The notes under the pieces are model-generated. The model was given only the letters and a program-made list of their open reading frames with translations. It did no database searches and was not told the origin of the DNA. The position numbers and the translations under genes are program-made. A stretch of DNA of 5,570 nt from positions 1 through 5,570 of the forward strand of contig CANCOG010000360.1 of NCBI GenBank assembly GCA_947379685.1. Direction: 5' to 3'. This DNA comes from Flavipsychrobacter stenotrophus. GTDB lineage: Bacteria; Bacteroidota; Bacteroidia; Chitinophagales; Chitinophagaceae. Shown one piece after another: positions 1 to 5,570 of the stretch (positions are counted from its first letter, which is position 1; every line of letters starts with the position of its first letter).

Positions 1-33
1 CCCTTCGTCGGAACAAGTATTTGTTGGGGTATC

Positions 34-65
34 GGTGAGTGTATTATTGTATTGTAATACCCACC
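34..65. other. Imperfect hairpin, possible end of an upstream transcript
   Basis: GTATTA (41-46) pairs with TAATAC (55-60) around an 8-base loop, and GGTG (34-37) pairs with CACC (62-65) across a small internal loop. A competing pairing exists: GGGTAT (27-32) with ATACCC (57-62). A plus-strand frame ends at TGA 36-38, so this could be the 3' end of an upstream gene. The T-tract after it is only three bases, so it is a poor intrinsic terminator. Chance pairing is quite possible. Confidence 0.25.
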
Positions 66-182
66 TTTATGAATTTCAAAACCCAATTTTATCTCCCTCC
101 GTCGCGCCGAACTGTTCTCTTGGGCTACCTGGTCAATAGTCCGCCGTAGTAATTTATGAATGTGTTCAAGGCAATTATTTTA

Positions 183-211
183 CCAGGGGAAGCCAGCAGG
201 CTTTGCCATGG
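183..211. other. Imperfect hairpin upstream of the large surface-protein gene
   Basis: AAGCC (190-194) pairs with GGCTT (199-203) around the loop AGCA. The stem continues outward as G189-T204 (wobble), a G-G mismatch at 188/205, GG (186-187) with CC (206-207), a bulged A at 208, and CCA (183-185) with TGG (209-211), giving eleven pairs in all. Neither side carries a proper T-tract, so it is not a good intrinsic terminator. It could be a leader structure of the gene at 301, an operator-like site, or chance. Confidence 0.3.
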
Positions 212-300
212 CTACTTATTGTCCAAAAACACATGCAATAAAAATTCAAATAGATGACTTGTTTTAGTTTTTTTATTACATTTTTTAAAATTAATCTTTT

Positions 301-384
301 ATGAGAAACAAAAATTCATTTTTAAAATTGCATTTTGTGTTGTTGGTTGTTGTTTGCTTGTTTGCCAACGAAAAAATACAAGCC
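301..384 (+). other. Signal peptide of the large surface protein (residues 1-28)
   Basis: The N-terminus has a basic n-region (Arg2, Lys4, Lys9), a hydrophobic core around residues 12-22 (FVLLVVVCLFA) and a polar c-region. The likely signal peptidase I cut is Ala28/Gln29, with Ile26 at -3 and Ala28 at -1; a Gln at +1 is common in Bacteroidota. Cys19 lies inside the hydrophobic core and is not followed by a lipobox-like context, so a lipoprotein is unlikely. Confidence 0.85.
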
Positions 385-3300
385 CAAACGATAAATACAA
401 TTGCCGGAACTGGTACTCCGGCATTCCTTGATGGCGTTACAGCAACCGCTGGAAAGATGAGCAGCGATAATGGTGTTGCCATTGATGCGAGCGGCAACAT
501 CTATATCGCAGATAGAAATAACAATAGAGTTCGGATCGTATATGGCCCATCCTCCGGTCACTATGGAGACATTGGGACTTTTGCTGGCAATGGTACTGCT
601 GGTTCAACTGGGGATGGGTTTGCTGCAGTTTCGGCAACTTTAAACCAGCCTTGGGATGTTACTGTTGACCCTAGTGGGAATGTGTATATATGTGAAACTT
701 CGGGAAATAGAATTCGTCAGGTAAATTCTGCCGGGATTATTTCGACCTTTGCTGGGACCGGGTTAGGTGCTTTCGGAGGCGATGGTGGTACAGCTAGTGC
801 TGCCAAGCTGAATTCCCCCATGGGTATAACTTATTCTGGTGGCTATTTGTATATCGCTGATAAGGGCAATAACCGGGTAAGGAGGGTGAGTCTGAGTACC
901 TCCGTAATCTCAACCTTTGCCGGAAATGGTACCCTTGGCTGGTCTGCTTCCGATGACCTGCATGCTGCAATTTCGGCGAAAGTTGGGCAGCCGAATGCTG
1001 TAAGAGGCGATGCGGCCGGCAATATCTATTTTTCTTGTCAGTACAATCACGTGGTACGTAAAGTATATGCTGCAACTGTTTCAGGGACAGCGCATATAGC
1101 AGGCAACATAAACACTATTGCCGGCGGTGGGTCAACCACTGGCAGTTTTAGGGGTGATGGTGGTGATGCAACCGCAGGTACTCTAAATGTGCCTTCAGGA
1201 GTTGCTGTTGATGCCTATAATAACGTATATATATCTGATGCAGCAAATAACCGTATTCGTATTGTTACGCCTGAGACAGATGGTACGACAACCATGGCAT
1301 CGGGTACCATTACGACATTTGCTGGCACTGGCACAAGTGCGACAACAGGGAACGGGGGCGCGCCCTCAAGTGCTGGAATCGGTGGGCCACAAAGACTGGA
1401 TTTCGACAGTCATGGTGACCTGTTTATTTGTTCAAATCACTCTGTTCGGAAAATTGATATTGATCTTAGTATTTCGGGAGTAAATTCAATTTGTTATACA
1501 GGAAGCACTACATTAACGTCTTCAGTTTCCGGAGGTACCTGGACAAGTAGTAATTCGGCAATAGCAAACGTTAACTCAACTACTGGTGTAGTTTCAGGTG
1601 TTGCAGCAGGAACCGTTAATATTACCTATACCGCTGCGACAACAACGGATTATGCCACCTTCGCTATTTTTCCTATGACAATAATCGGACTTCCGGCAGT
1701 AGGTTGTATAACCGGCTCCGGCGGCGTGTGTTCTGGACATTCAGCAACTTTAACGGTTAGTTGTTCTGGTACCCCCGGAGGAACCTGGACTACAAGCGAC
1801 GCAACATACCTTACTGTTGCAAGTACTAGTTCCACAACTGCGACAATAAGTGTACCTGCTGGCATTTCAATATCCCACACGAGTTCAACTTCATACGGTG
1901 CGCCAGTGATTACCTATTCAGTATCAAACTTATGCGGAACGGCTTATGCAACCCATGCTGTAAATGCGGCGGCGGCGGAAGGCACAATAACTGGAATTTC
2001 TTCGGTTTGTTTGGGTGGCTCTACTACACTATCCGATCTTTCAACGGGGTCAACATATAGTTGGACCAGTAGTGTTCCATCGGTTGCGGCAATTAGTTAC
2101 TTGGGTGTCGTTTCTACTGTATCGGCAGGTACTACTATAATTTCATATACCGTTAGTAATACTTGCGGGACGAATACAGCCGTGTTCCCCTTTACTGTTA
2201 ATTCTCTGCCCACAATAACAGTTAGCCCATCACCTGCAGCCATTTGCATTGGGGGGGCTGGCACAACACTGAGTGCGTCAGGTGCGGTTTCTTATTCATG
2301 GTCTCCCTCGACTGGCTTATCATCGGGTGTGGTTGCCAACCCAATAGCGAATCCTGCTTCTACCACATCCTACGTTGTTACTGGCACTGATGCGAATGGC
2401 TGTATTAATTCAGCAACAGCTGTGGTAACCGTAAATCCGCTTCCTACAATATCAGTTAGCCCATCTGCGACGGCCATTTGTATTGGGGGGGCAGGAACCA
2501 CAATTACTGCTTCGGGCGCCGGTACAGGTTCTTATTCCTGGTCACCTTCTGCAGGGCTGTCATCGGCAGTCGTATTTAACCCAACAGCGAATCCTGCAGC
2601 AACGACTTCATACATTGTCACTGGCACAGACGCCAATGGCTGCGTAAATACAGCAACTGCCACAGTCACTGTAAATCCGTTGCCAGTTATCTCTGTAACT
2701 CCTGCCATCATCTCTATTTGTATTGGTGGGGCTGGAACTACACTTGCAGCATCTGGTGCAGGAGCAGGTTCTTATTCCTGGTCTCCTTCAACTGGATTGT
2801 CATCTGCTGTGGTTAGTAATCCTCTGGCAAATCCAACCACAACAACATCGTACGTTGTCACTGGCACAGACGCCAACGGCTGTGTAAATACAGCAACATC
2901 TGTCGTTACAGTGAATCCACTTCCTGTAATTTCAATTAGCCCATCAGCAGTGTCAATTTGCGTTGGTGGTGCTGGAGCCACGCTTTTAGCGTCCGGTGCC
3001 GGTGCTGGTTCTTATTCCTGGTCTCCATCAACCGGTCTGTCATCGGCTGGTATATACAATCCCTTGGCAAACCCTACAGCTACCACCTCCTACGTTGTAA
3101 CTGGAACAGACGTAAACGGATGTGTGAATACTGCAACATCGACCGTAACCGTTATTCCATTACCTAGTCCAGGTGTTATTTCCGGCGCAACAAGTGTTTG
3201 CAGCATGGCAAATCTGCCAGGTTCTGGAATTGCCTTAACTAGTACTGTCTCGGGCGGCACCTGGAGTGTGGCAAGCGTCCATGTGGCCAGTGTGACTGGC

Positions 3301-3966
3301 GGAGGCGAAGTTCTTGGACCAGGTTACAGTGCATCTGGGACAGAAGTGATCAGTTATACAGTTACGAATACTTGTGGTATGGGTATTGCAACCTATTCAG
3401 TTGGTTATGAACCGATTCCTTTTGCAGGCATTATTACTTTAACCTCAGGGGCATCAACTGTGAGTTCCAGTGCTTCGGCAACCCTTGACCCTTACTATAC
3501 TACTGCTGGCTTAACAGGCACATGGGCTTGGACCACTATCAGCGGAGGTGCGACTGTCAGTAGTTCTATAACCGGAACAAGTAATGTCGTTACAGGTATT
3601 GCTGGTGCGGCAGGTGATGTTGATATTTCATATGCAGTATCAAATAGTTGTGCAACTTCAACTGCGCATTATACCATTCACGTCAATGGTGCACGTGGTG
3701 CCAATCCGAACAATTCGGGGGTAAGTGGGTTTGAAACTTTGAAAACCTATCCTAACCCGACTACAGGTGTAGTAATATTAGAGTTGCCAGGGCAGAACGA
3801 CAATACAATTTTGACTGTAATGGATATTACCGGGAAAGTGGTGGATGTGAAGTCAACGAATGAAAACAAGATCAGCTTTGATATGTCCGGGTATTCGAAG
3901 GGCGTTTATTTGTTGCAGGTTAAATCTGGGGACAGATATTATTCTGAAAAGATTGTTTTTGAATAA
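301..3966 (+). CDS. Secreted NHL-repeat and Ig-like repeat protein with T9SS type A sorting domain
   Basis: This is a 1221-residue exported surface or extracellular protein. In order it has: a signal peptide (about 1-28); six NHL-type repeats (about 31-385) predicted to form a six-bladed beta-propeller; a BIG2-like Ig module (about 387-460, with GTWTSSNSAIANVNSTTGVV); two more Ig-like modules (about 462-555 and 556-635); four tandem modules of 78-80 residues (636-953); two further Ig-like modules (about 954-1038 and 1039-1129); a short linker; and a C-terminal T9SS type A domain (about 1144-1221). The architecture implies Sec export, then outer-membrane passage by the type IX system with the tail removed. 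NHL propellers usually bind ligands or proteins and the Ig-like array probably acts as a stalk; the actual ligand is unknown and no catalytic motif is visible. An in-frame TAA at 292-294 makes ATG 301 the earliest ATG start, and it sits directly before the signal peptide. There is no Shine-Dalgarno sequence, as is usual in this phylum. The gene appears monocistronic because a terminator follows. Confidence 0.95.
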   Translation: MRNKNSFLKLHFVLLVVVCLFANEKIQAQTINTIAGTGTPAFLDGVTATAGKMSSDNGVAIDASGNIYIADRNNNRVRIVYGPSSGHYGDIGTFAGNGTAGSTGDGFAAVSATLNQPWDVTVDPSGNVYICETSGNRIRQVNSAGIISTFAGTGLGAFGGDGGTASAAKLNSPMGITYSGGYLYIADKGNNRVRRVSLSTSVISTFAGNGTLGWSASDDLHAAISAKVGQPNAVRGDAAGNIYFSCQYNHVVRKVYAATVSGTAHIAGNINTIAGGGSTTGSFRGDGGDATAGTLNVPSGVAVDAYNNVYISDAANNRIRIVTPETDGTTTMASGTITTFAGTGTSATTGNGGAPSSAGIGGPQRLDFDSHGDLFICSNHSVRKIDIDLSISGVNSICYTGSTTLTSSVSGGTWTSSNSAIANVNSTTGVVSGVAAGTVNITYTAATTTDYATFAIFPMTIIGLPAVGCITGSGGVCSGHSATLTVSCSGTPGGTWTTSDATYLTVASTSSTTATISVPAGISISHTSSTSYGAPVITYSVSNLCGTAYATHAVNAAAAEGTITGISSVCLGGSTTLSDLSTGSTYSWTSSVPSVAAISYLGVVSTVSAGTTIISYTVSNTCGTNTAVFPFTVNSLPTITVSPSPAAICIGGAGTTLSASGAVSYSWSPSTGLSSGVVANPIANPASTTSYVVTGTDANGCINSATAVVTVNPLPTISVSPSATAICIGGAGTTITASGAGTGSYSWSPSAGLSSAVVFNPTANPAATTSYIVTGTDANGCVNTATATVTVNPLPVISVTPAIISICIGGAGTTLAASGAGAGSYSWSPSTGLSSAVVSNPLANPTTTTSYVVTGTDANGCVNTATSVVTVNPLPVISISPSAVSICVGGAGATLLASGAGAGSYSWSPSTGLSSAGIYNPLANPTATTSYVVTGTDVNGCVNTATSTVTVIPLPSPGVISGATSVCSMANLPGSGIALTSTVSGGTWSVASVHVASVTGGGEVLGPGYSASGTEVISYTVTNTCGMGIATYSVGYEPIPFAGIITLTSGASTVSSSASATLDPYYTTAGLTGTWAWTTISGGATVSSSITGTSNVVTGIAGAAGDVDISYAVSNSCATSTAHYTIHVNGARGANPNNSGVSGFETLKTYPNPTTGVVILELPGQNDNTILTVMDITGKVVDVKSTNENKISFDMSGYSKGVYLLQVKSGDRYYSEKIVFE
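391..1455 (+). repeat. Six NHL-type repeats forming a predicted beta-propeller (residues 31-385)
   Basis: Six copies follow one pattern: I-T-F/I-A-G-x-G, a glycine-rich loop often containing GDGG, then a strand set resembling VAxDxxGNxYIADxxNNRIRxV. The core segments end at about residues 80, 141, 196, 255, 322 and 385. Examples are GVAIDASGNIYIADRNNNRV (59-78) and GVAVDAYNNVYISDAANNRI (300-319). Blades 4 and 6 are the most degenerate: blade 4 has YFSCQYNHVVRKV and blade 6 has LFICSNHSVRKI. Six units fit a closed six-bladed propeller, the usual NHL fold. Period varies, mainly in the glycine-rich loop. The repeats are diverged at the DNA level, so they are old. Confidence 0.88.
2206..3159 (+). 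repeat. Four tandem Ig/PKD-like modules of 78, 80, 80 and 80 residues
   Basis: Modules lie at 2206-2439, 2440-2679, 2680-2919 and 2920-3159 (residues 636-713, 714-793, 794-873 and 874-953). Each runs: LPxISVSPS, a Cys in ICIGGAGTT, a short SGAGxGS loop, SYSWSPSTGLSS, NPxANPxxTTSYVVTGTD, then a second Cys in NGCVNTAT, ending VTVNP. The first module lacks two residues in the loop. Modules 2-4 are in exact 240-base register. Several DNA blocks are identical between copies: a 17-base block at 2527, 2767 and 3007, and a 22-base block at 2615-2636 and 2855-2876. This points to fairly recent duplication or continuing recombination. The WSPSTGLSS...NP...TTSYxVTGTDANGC motif recurs in secreted and adhesion proteins of Bacteroidota. 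Confidence 0.95.
3730..3963 (+). other. T9SS type A C-terminal sorting domain (residues 1144-1221)
   Basis: The tail has the usual marks of the family: an opening TYPNPTTGVVILEL (1149-1162), a central strand LTVMDITGKVV (1171-1181), a segment like ISFDMSGYSKGVYLLQV (1191-1207) and a final strand ending in basic then hydrophobic residues (EKIVFE). The domain directs substrates to the type IX translocon and is normally cleaved, after which the protein is released or attached to surface lipopolysaccharide. A linker rich in Gly, Asn and Ser (about 1130-1143) precedes it. It sits at the very C-terminus, so any upstream frameshift would remove it. Confidence 0.92.
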
Positions 3967-4021
3967 CCATTCAAACAGCGGTAAAATAGTTGTCGATAAA
4001 TAGTCAACAATTGTTTCTTGT

Positions 4022-4060
4022 AAAAGGCGGCTGCCCGGTCTCGGGTGGCTGCTTTTTTAT
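4022..4060 (+). terminator. Rho-independent terminator after the surface-protein gene
   Basis: GCGGCTGCCCG (4027-4037) pairs with CGGGTGGCTGC (4042-4052) around the loop GTCT (4038-4041). Three of the eleven pairs are G-U, which hold on the plus-strand transcript but would become A-C mismatches on the minus strand, so it acts rightward. AAAAG before the stem can extend the pairing into the following T-run (4053-4058), and more T follows (TTTTTTATTTT). It begins about 55 bases after the stop at 3966 and ends about 55 bases before the mnmH start. Confidence 0.88.
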
Positions 4061-4114
4061 TTTGGGGTGGTATGAGCTGGGAGTGTTTGGGAAAATATTT
4101 GTACTATTGAAATA

Positions 4115-5200
4115 ATGATTGAACAACTCAAGGTTGAGGGATTTTTGAAGTTGGCGGTTACTTGCCCGGTTTTTGATGTGCGTAGCCCGGGGGAGTTTGC
4201 GCATGCTCATTTCCCGGGGGCGTACAGCCTGCCTTTGTTTAGTGACGAGGAAAGAAAGGTCGTGGGGACTGCCTATAAACAACAAAGCAGGGAGGATGCC
4301 ATAAAGATAGGGCTTGACTACTATGGGGTGAAAATGCGTGGAATGGTGGAAGAGGTGGAAGGCATTGTGGCTGACTGGAAAAAGCAGAACAGGTCCTCTA
4401 TTCAGGATGGAAAGGTTACTATTCTTGTGCATTGCTGGCGTGGAGGAATGCGCAGTGCTGGCGTTGCCTGGTTGTTAGATCTTTATGGTTTTAGAGTTTG
4501 TACGCTAAAAGGCGGCTACAAAGCTTTCAGGACCTGGGTGCTGGCGCAGTTTGAGCTGCCTTATCGTTTTAATATTCTGGGTGGATATACTGGTTCGGGT
4601 AAGACGGAAATTCTGGAACAATTGGGTAAGGCGGGAAAGGTTTCAGTGGACCTCGAAGACCTGGCCCAGCACAAAGGCTCTGCATTCGGGGGGCTGGGCA
4701 AGGTGCAGCCAGGACAGGAAATGTTTGAGAATTTGTTGGCTTTGGCATTGCATAAGGCAGCCAGTGGTCTTAATGACGGAGAAGGGATTTGGCTGGAAGA
4801 TGAAAGCCAGCGCATCGGCCCCGTAAATCTACCGGGTGCATTATGGAAAACTATGCAGGCATCGCCGGTGTTTTTTCTCGATATCCCATTCGAGCAAAGG
4901 CTGGATTTTATAGTTGCCGGATATGGAAAACATAAAAAAGAGGAGTTGGTGAATGCCATTATTCGTATCCAGAAACGATTGGGTAGCAATGATACAAAGC
5001 AGGCCGTCAATTTTCTGCTTGAAGACAATCACAGAGAGTGCTTTGGGGTTTTACTCCGCTACTACGATAAGTTCTATACACGCAGTCTGGAAAATAAGCC
5101 CGGGAATGAAAAATACTTACATCGGCTGCCTGTTCCCAAAGTAGACGCTGCTGAAAATTGCAAGCTACTTTTGGATTGGCTCGCTACAATCCAACTATAA
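4115..5200 (+). CDS. mnmH: tRNA 2-selenouridine synthase (MnmH/SelU)
   Basis: This 361-residue protein is close to the length of E. coli SelU/YbbB (364). The enzyme replaces the sulfur of 2-thiouridine at wobble position 34 of tRNAs for Lys, Glu and Gln with selenium from selenophosphate; for the family this is known to pass through an S-geranyl intermediate. An N-terminal rhodanese domain shows FDVRSPGEFAHAHFPGA (20-36) and the active-site Cys107 in HCWRGGMRS (106-114), the equivalent of the essential Cys97 of E. coli. A P-loop NTPase-like half follows, with Walker A GYTGSGKT (157-164), DLEDLAQHKGSAFGGLG (179-195) and WLEDES (226-231). The protein appears intact. The start is the first ATG after an in-frame TGA at 4073-4075 and gives the expected family N-terminus; there is no Shine-Dalgarno sequence. 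The selD gene follows after 75 bases on the same strand, which fits co-transcription and supplies the selenium donor. Confidence 0.97.
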   Translation: MIEQLKVEGFLKLAVTCPVFDVRSPGEFAHAHFPGAYSLPLFSDEERKVVGTAYKQQSREDAIKIGLDYYGVKMRGMVEEVEGIVADWKKQNRSSIQDGKVTILVHCWRGGMRSAGVAWLLDLYGFRVCTLKGGYKAFRTWVLAQFELPYRFNILGGYTGSGKTEILEQLGKAGKVSVDLEDLAQHKGSAFGGLGKVQPGQEMFENLLALALHKAASGLNDGEGIWLEDESQRIGPVNLPGALWKTMQASPVFFLDIPFEQRLDFIVAGYGKHKKEELVNAIIRIQKRLGSNDTKQAVNFLLEDNHRECFGVLLRYYDKFYTRSLENKPGNEKYLHRLPVPKVDAAENCKLLLDWLATIQL

Positions 5201-5275
5201 ATTTTGTTGCACCTCGCCAAATGCGGTCCAAGCGGTGTAGTTTTGACCTTGCTCAGGGCAAGTAATTTTACAGAA
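5201..5275 (+). other. mnmH-selD spacer
   Basis: The 75-base spacer has no terminator-like hairpin followed by T-tract, which fits co-transcription. A short hairpin pairs CTTGC (5248-5252) with GCAAG (5258-5262), ending 13 bases before the selD ATG. With five pairs it may be chance, or might modestly affect selD translation. No Shine-Dalgarno sequence precedes ATG 5276. The spacer is free of stops in the shared frame of the two genes. Confidence 0.6.
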
Positions 5276-5570
5276 ATGGAAGTAACAGAACAAATTAGGC
5301 TTACTCAATATTCACGTGGTGCAGGATGCGGTTGCAAAATTGCACCTGCGGTACTACAGGAGATACTCAAAACCGATGTGGTTGCACCTGCGAACAATAT
5401 GTTGCTGGTAGGCAACGCTACCAATGATGACGCTGCGGCCTACGACCTGGGCAACGGCACAGCGCTGATCTCAACGACTGATTTTTTTATGCCAATTGTT
5501 GATGATGCCTTTGACTTTGGAAGGGTAGCAGCAGCTAATGCAATTAGTGATGTTTACGCAATGGGGGGGA
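5276..5570 (+). CDS. selD: Selenide, water dikinase SelD (N-terminal 98 residues, cut by the window edge)
   Basis: This is the start of selenophosphate synthetase, which makes selenophosphate, AMP and phosphate from selenide, ATP and water. The visible 98 residues line up with E. coli SelD nearly without gaps: RLTQYSRGAGCGCK (8-21), LLVGNATNDDAAAYDLGNGT (43-62), STTDFFMPIVDDAFDFGR (66-83) and NAISDVYAMGG (88-98). Catalytic Cys18 and Lys21 match E. coli Cys17 and Lys20; Asp52 and Asp92 match the metal-binding Asp51 and Asp91. The active-site residue is encoded by TGC, so this is the Cys form rather than the selenocysteine form. About 28% of the usual length of roughly 347 residues is present. 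ATG 5276 gives the same N-terminal length as E. coli plus one residue; the frame is open back to the mnmH stop, but only TTG codons lie upstream as alternatives. It is probably one transcript with mnmH. Confidence 0.97.
   Translation, partial: MEVTEQIRLTQYSRGAGCGCKIAPAVLQEILKTDVVAPANNMLLVGNATNDDAAAYDLGNGTALISTTDFFMPIVDDAFDFGRVAAANAISDVYAMGG

Larger units (their letters stand above)
1..300. other. Leading intergenic region with no supported gene
   Basis: No reading frame here looks convincingly like a gene. Plus-strand frames entering from the left close at 36-38 (TGA), 55-57 (TAA) and 136-138 (TAG), so an upstream gene could end here, but too little is visible to identify it. A minus-strand frame is open from 179 to the left edge but has no ATG. 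Two imperfect hairpins lie at 34-65 and 183-211. The last 60 bases are extremely AT-rich (8 G or C in 60, with runs of seven and six T) and probably hold the promoter and leader of the gene starting at 301. I found no clean match to the Bacteroidota promoter pattern TTTG-N19-21-TAnnTTTG. Confidence 0.6.

Noticed and set aside
213..290. Candidate promoter elements upstream of the gene at 301 (TACTTATTG at 213, TTGTTT at 259, TAGTTTTT at 265)
   Set aside because: None forms a -33/-7 or -35/-10 pair at proper spacing; in such AT-rich DNA single matches are expected by chance.
1187..1483. Plus-strand open frame of 98 codons in another frame inside the NHL region
   Set aside because: It is fully contained in the well-supported 1221-residue gene; its composition reflects shifted NHL codons.
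1966..1978. GCG trinucleotide run
   Set aside because: Four units encode four Ala between Ig-like modules, too short for meaningful instability and in frame if it changed by whole units.
3989..4005. Weak inverted repeat GTTG...CAAC just after the surface-protein stop
   Set aside because: Four pairs followed by mismatches; the strong terminator immediately downstream explains the 3' end.
4004..4432. Minus-strand open frame of 142 codons across the terminator and the start of mnmH
   Set aside because: It overlaps the conserved rhodanese domain of mnmH and the terminator hairpin, and its translation shows no recognisable domain. It is a shadow of the coding strand.
4561..5028. Minus-strand open frame of 155 codons inside mnmH
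   Set aside because: It lies wholly within the P-loop half of mnmH, where the plus-strand protein carries clear family motifs. The antisense translation is rich in Ser, Pro and Cys without structure.
5340..5392. Direct repeat TTGCACCTGCG at 5340-5350 and 5382-5392, with a partial copy at 5207-5214
   Set aside because: Both full copies are in the same frame of selD and encode Ile/Val-Ala-Pro-Ala. With only two copies inside a gene and one short match outside, chance and codon use are sufficient.

Overview
The window reads as chromosome of a member of the Bacteroidota, probably an environmental, Chitinophaga-like lineage (the lineage is a guess). The evidence is a very large secreted protein ending in a type IX secretion (T9SS) type A sorting domain, start codons without Shine-Dalgarno sequences, an AT-rich leader in front of the first gene, and Ig-like repeats of a kind common in this phylum.

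Layout. Bases 1-300 hold no gene I can support. They contain two imperfect hairpins, an open minus-strand frame with no start codon that runs off the left edge, and a very AT-rich stretch (about 13% GC over 241-300) leading into the first gene. Bases 301-3966 encode a 1221-residue exported protein: signal peptide, six NHL-type repeats that should close into a six-bladed beta-propeller, three Ig-like modules, four near-identical tandem modules of 78-80 residues, two more Ig-like modules and a C-terminal T9SS sorting domain. A strong rho-independent terminator follows at about 4022-4060. Bases 4115-5200 encode tRNA 2-selenouridine synthase (MnmH/SelU), and 5276 to the right edge is the first 98 codons of selenide, water dikinase (SelD).

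How the genes work together. The mnmH-selD pair is a short selenium module. SelD makes selenophosphate from selenide and ATP, and MnmH uses it to replace the sulfur of 2-thiouridine at wobble position 34 of certain tRNAs. SelD is the cysteine form, so its synthesis does not require selenocysteine insertion. The large surface protein is separated from this module by the terminator and has no evident functional link to it.

I see no undescribed system. The best secondary signals are the 240-base tandem repeats, which keep long identical blocks, and runs of seven G at the same place in two of them, which could support repeat-number change or slippage. No RNA genes, insertion sequences, CRISPR arrays or attachment sites were recognised.
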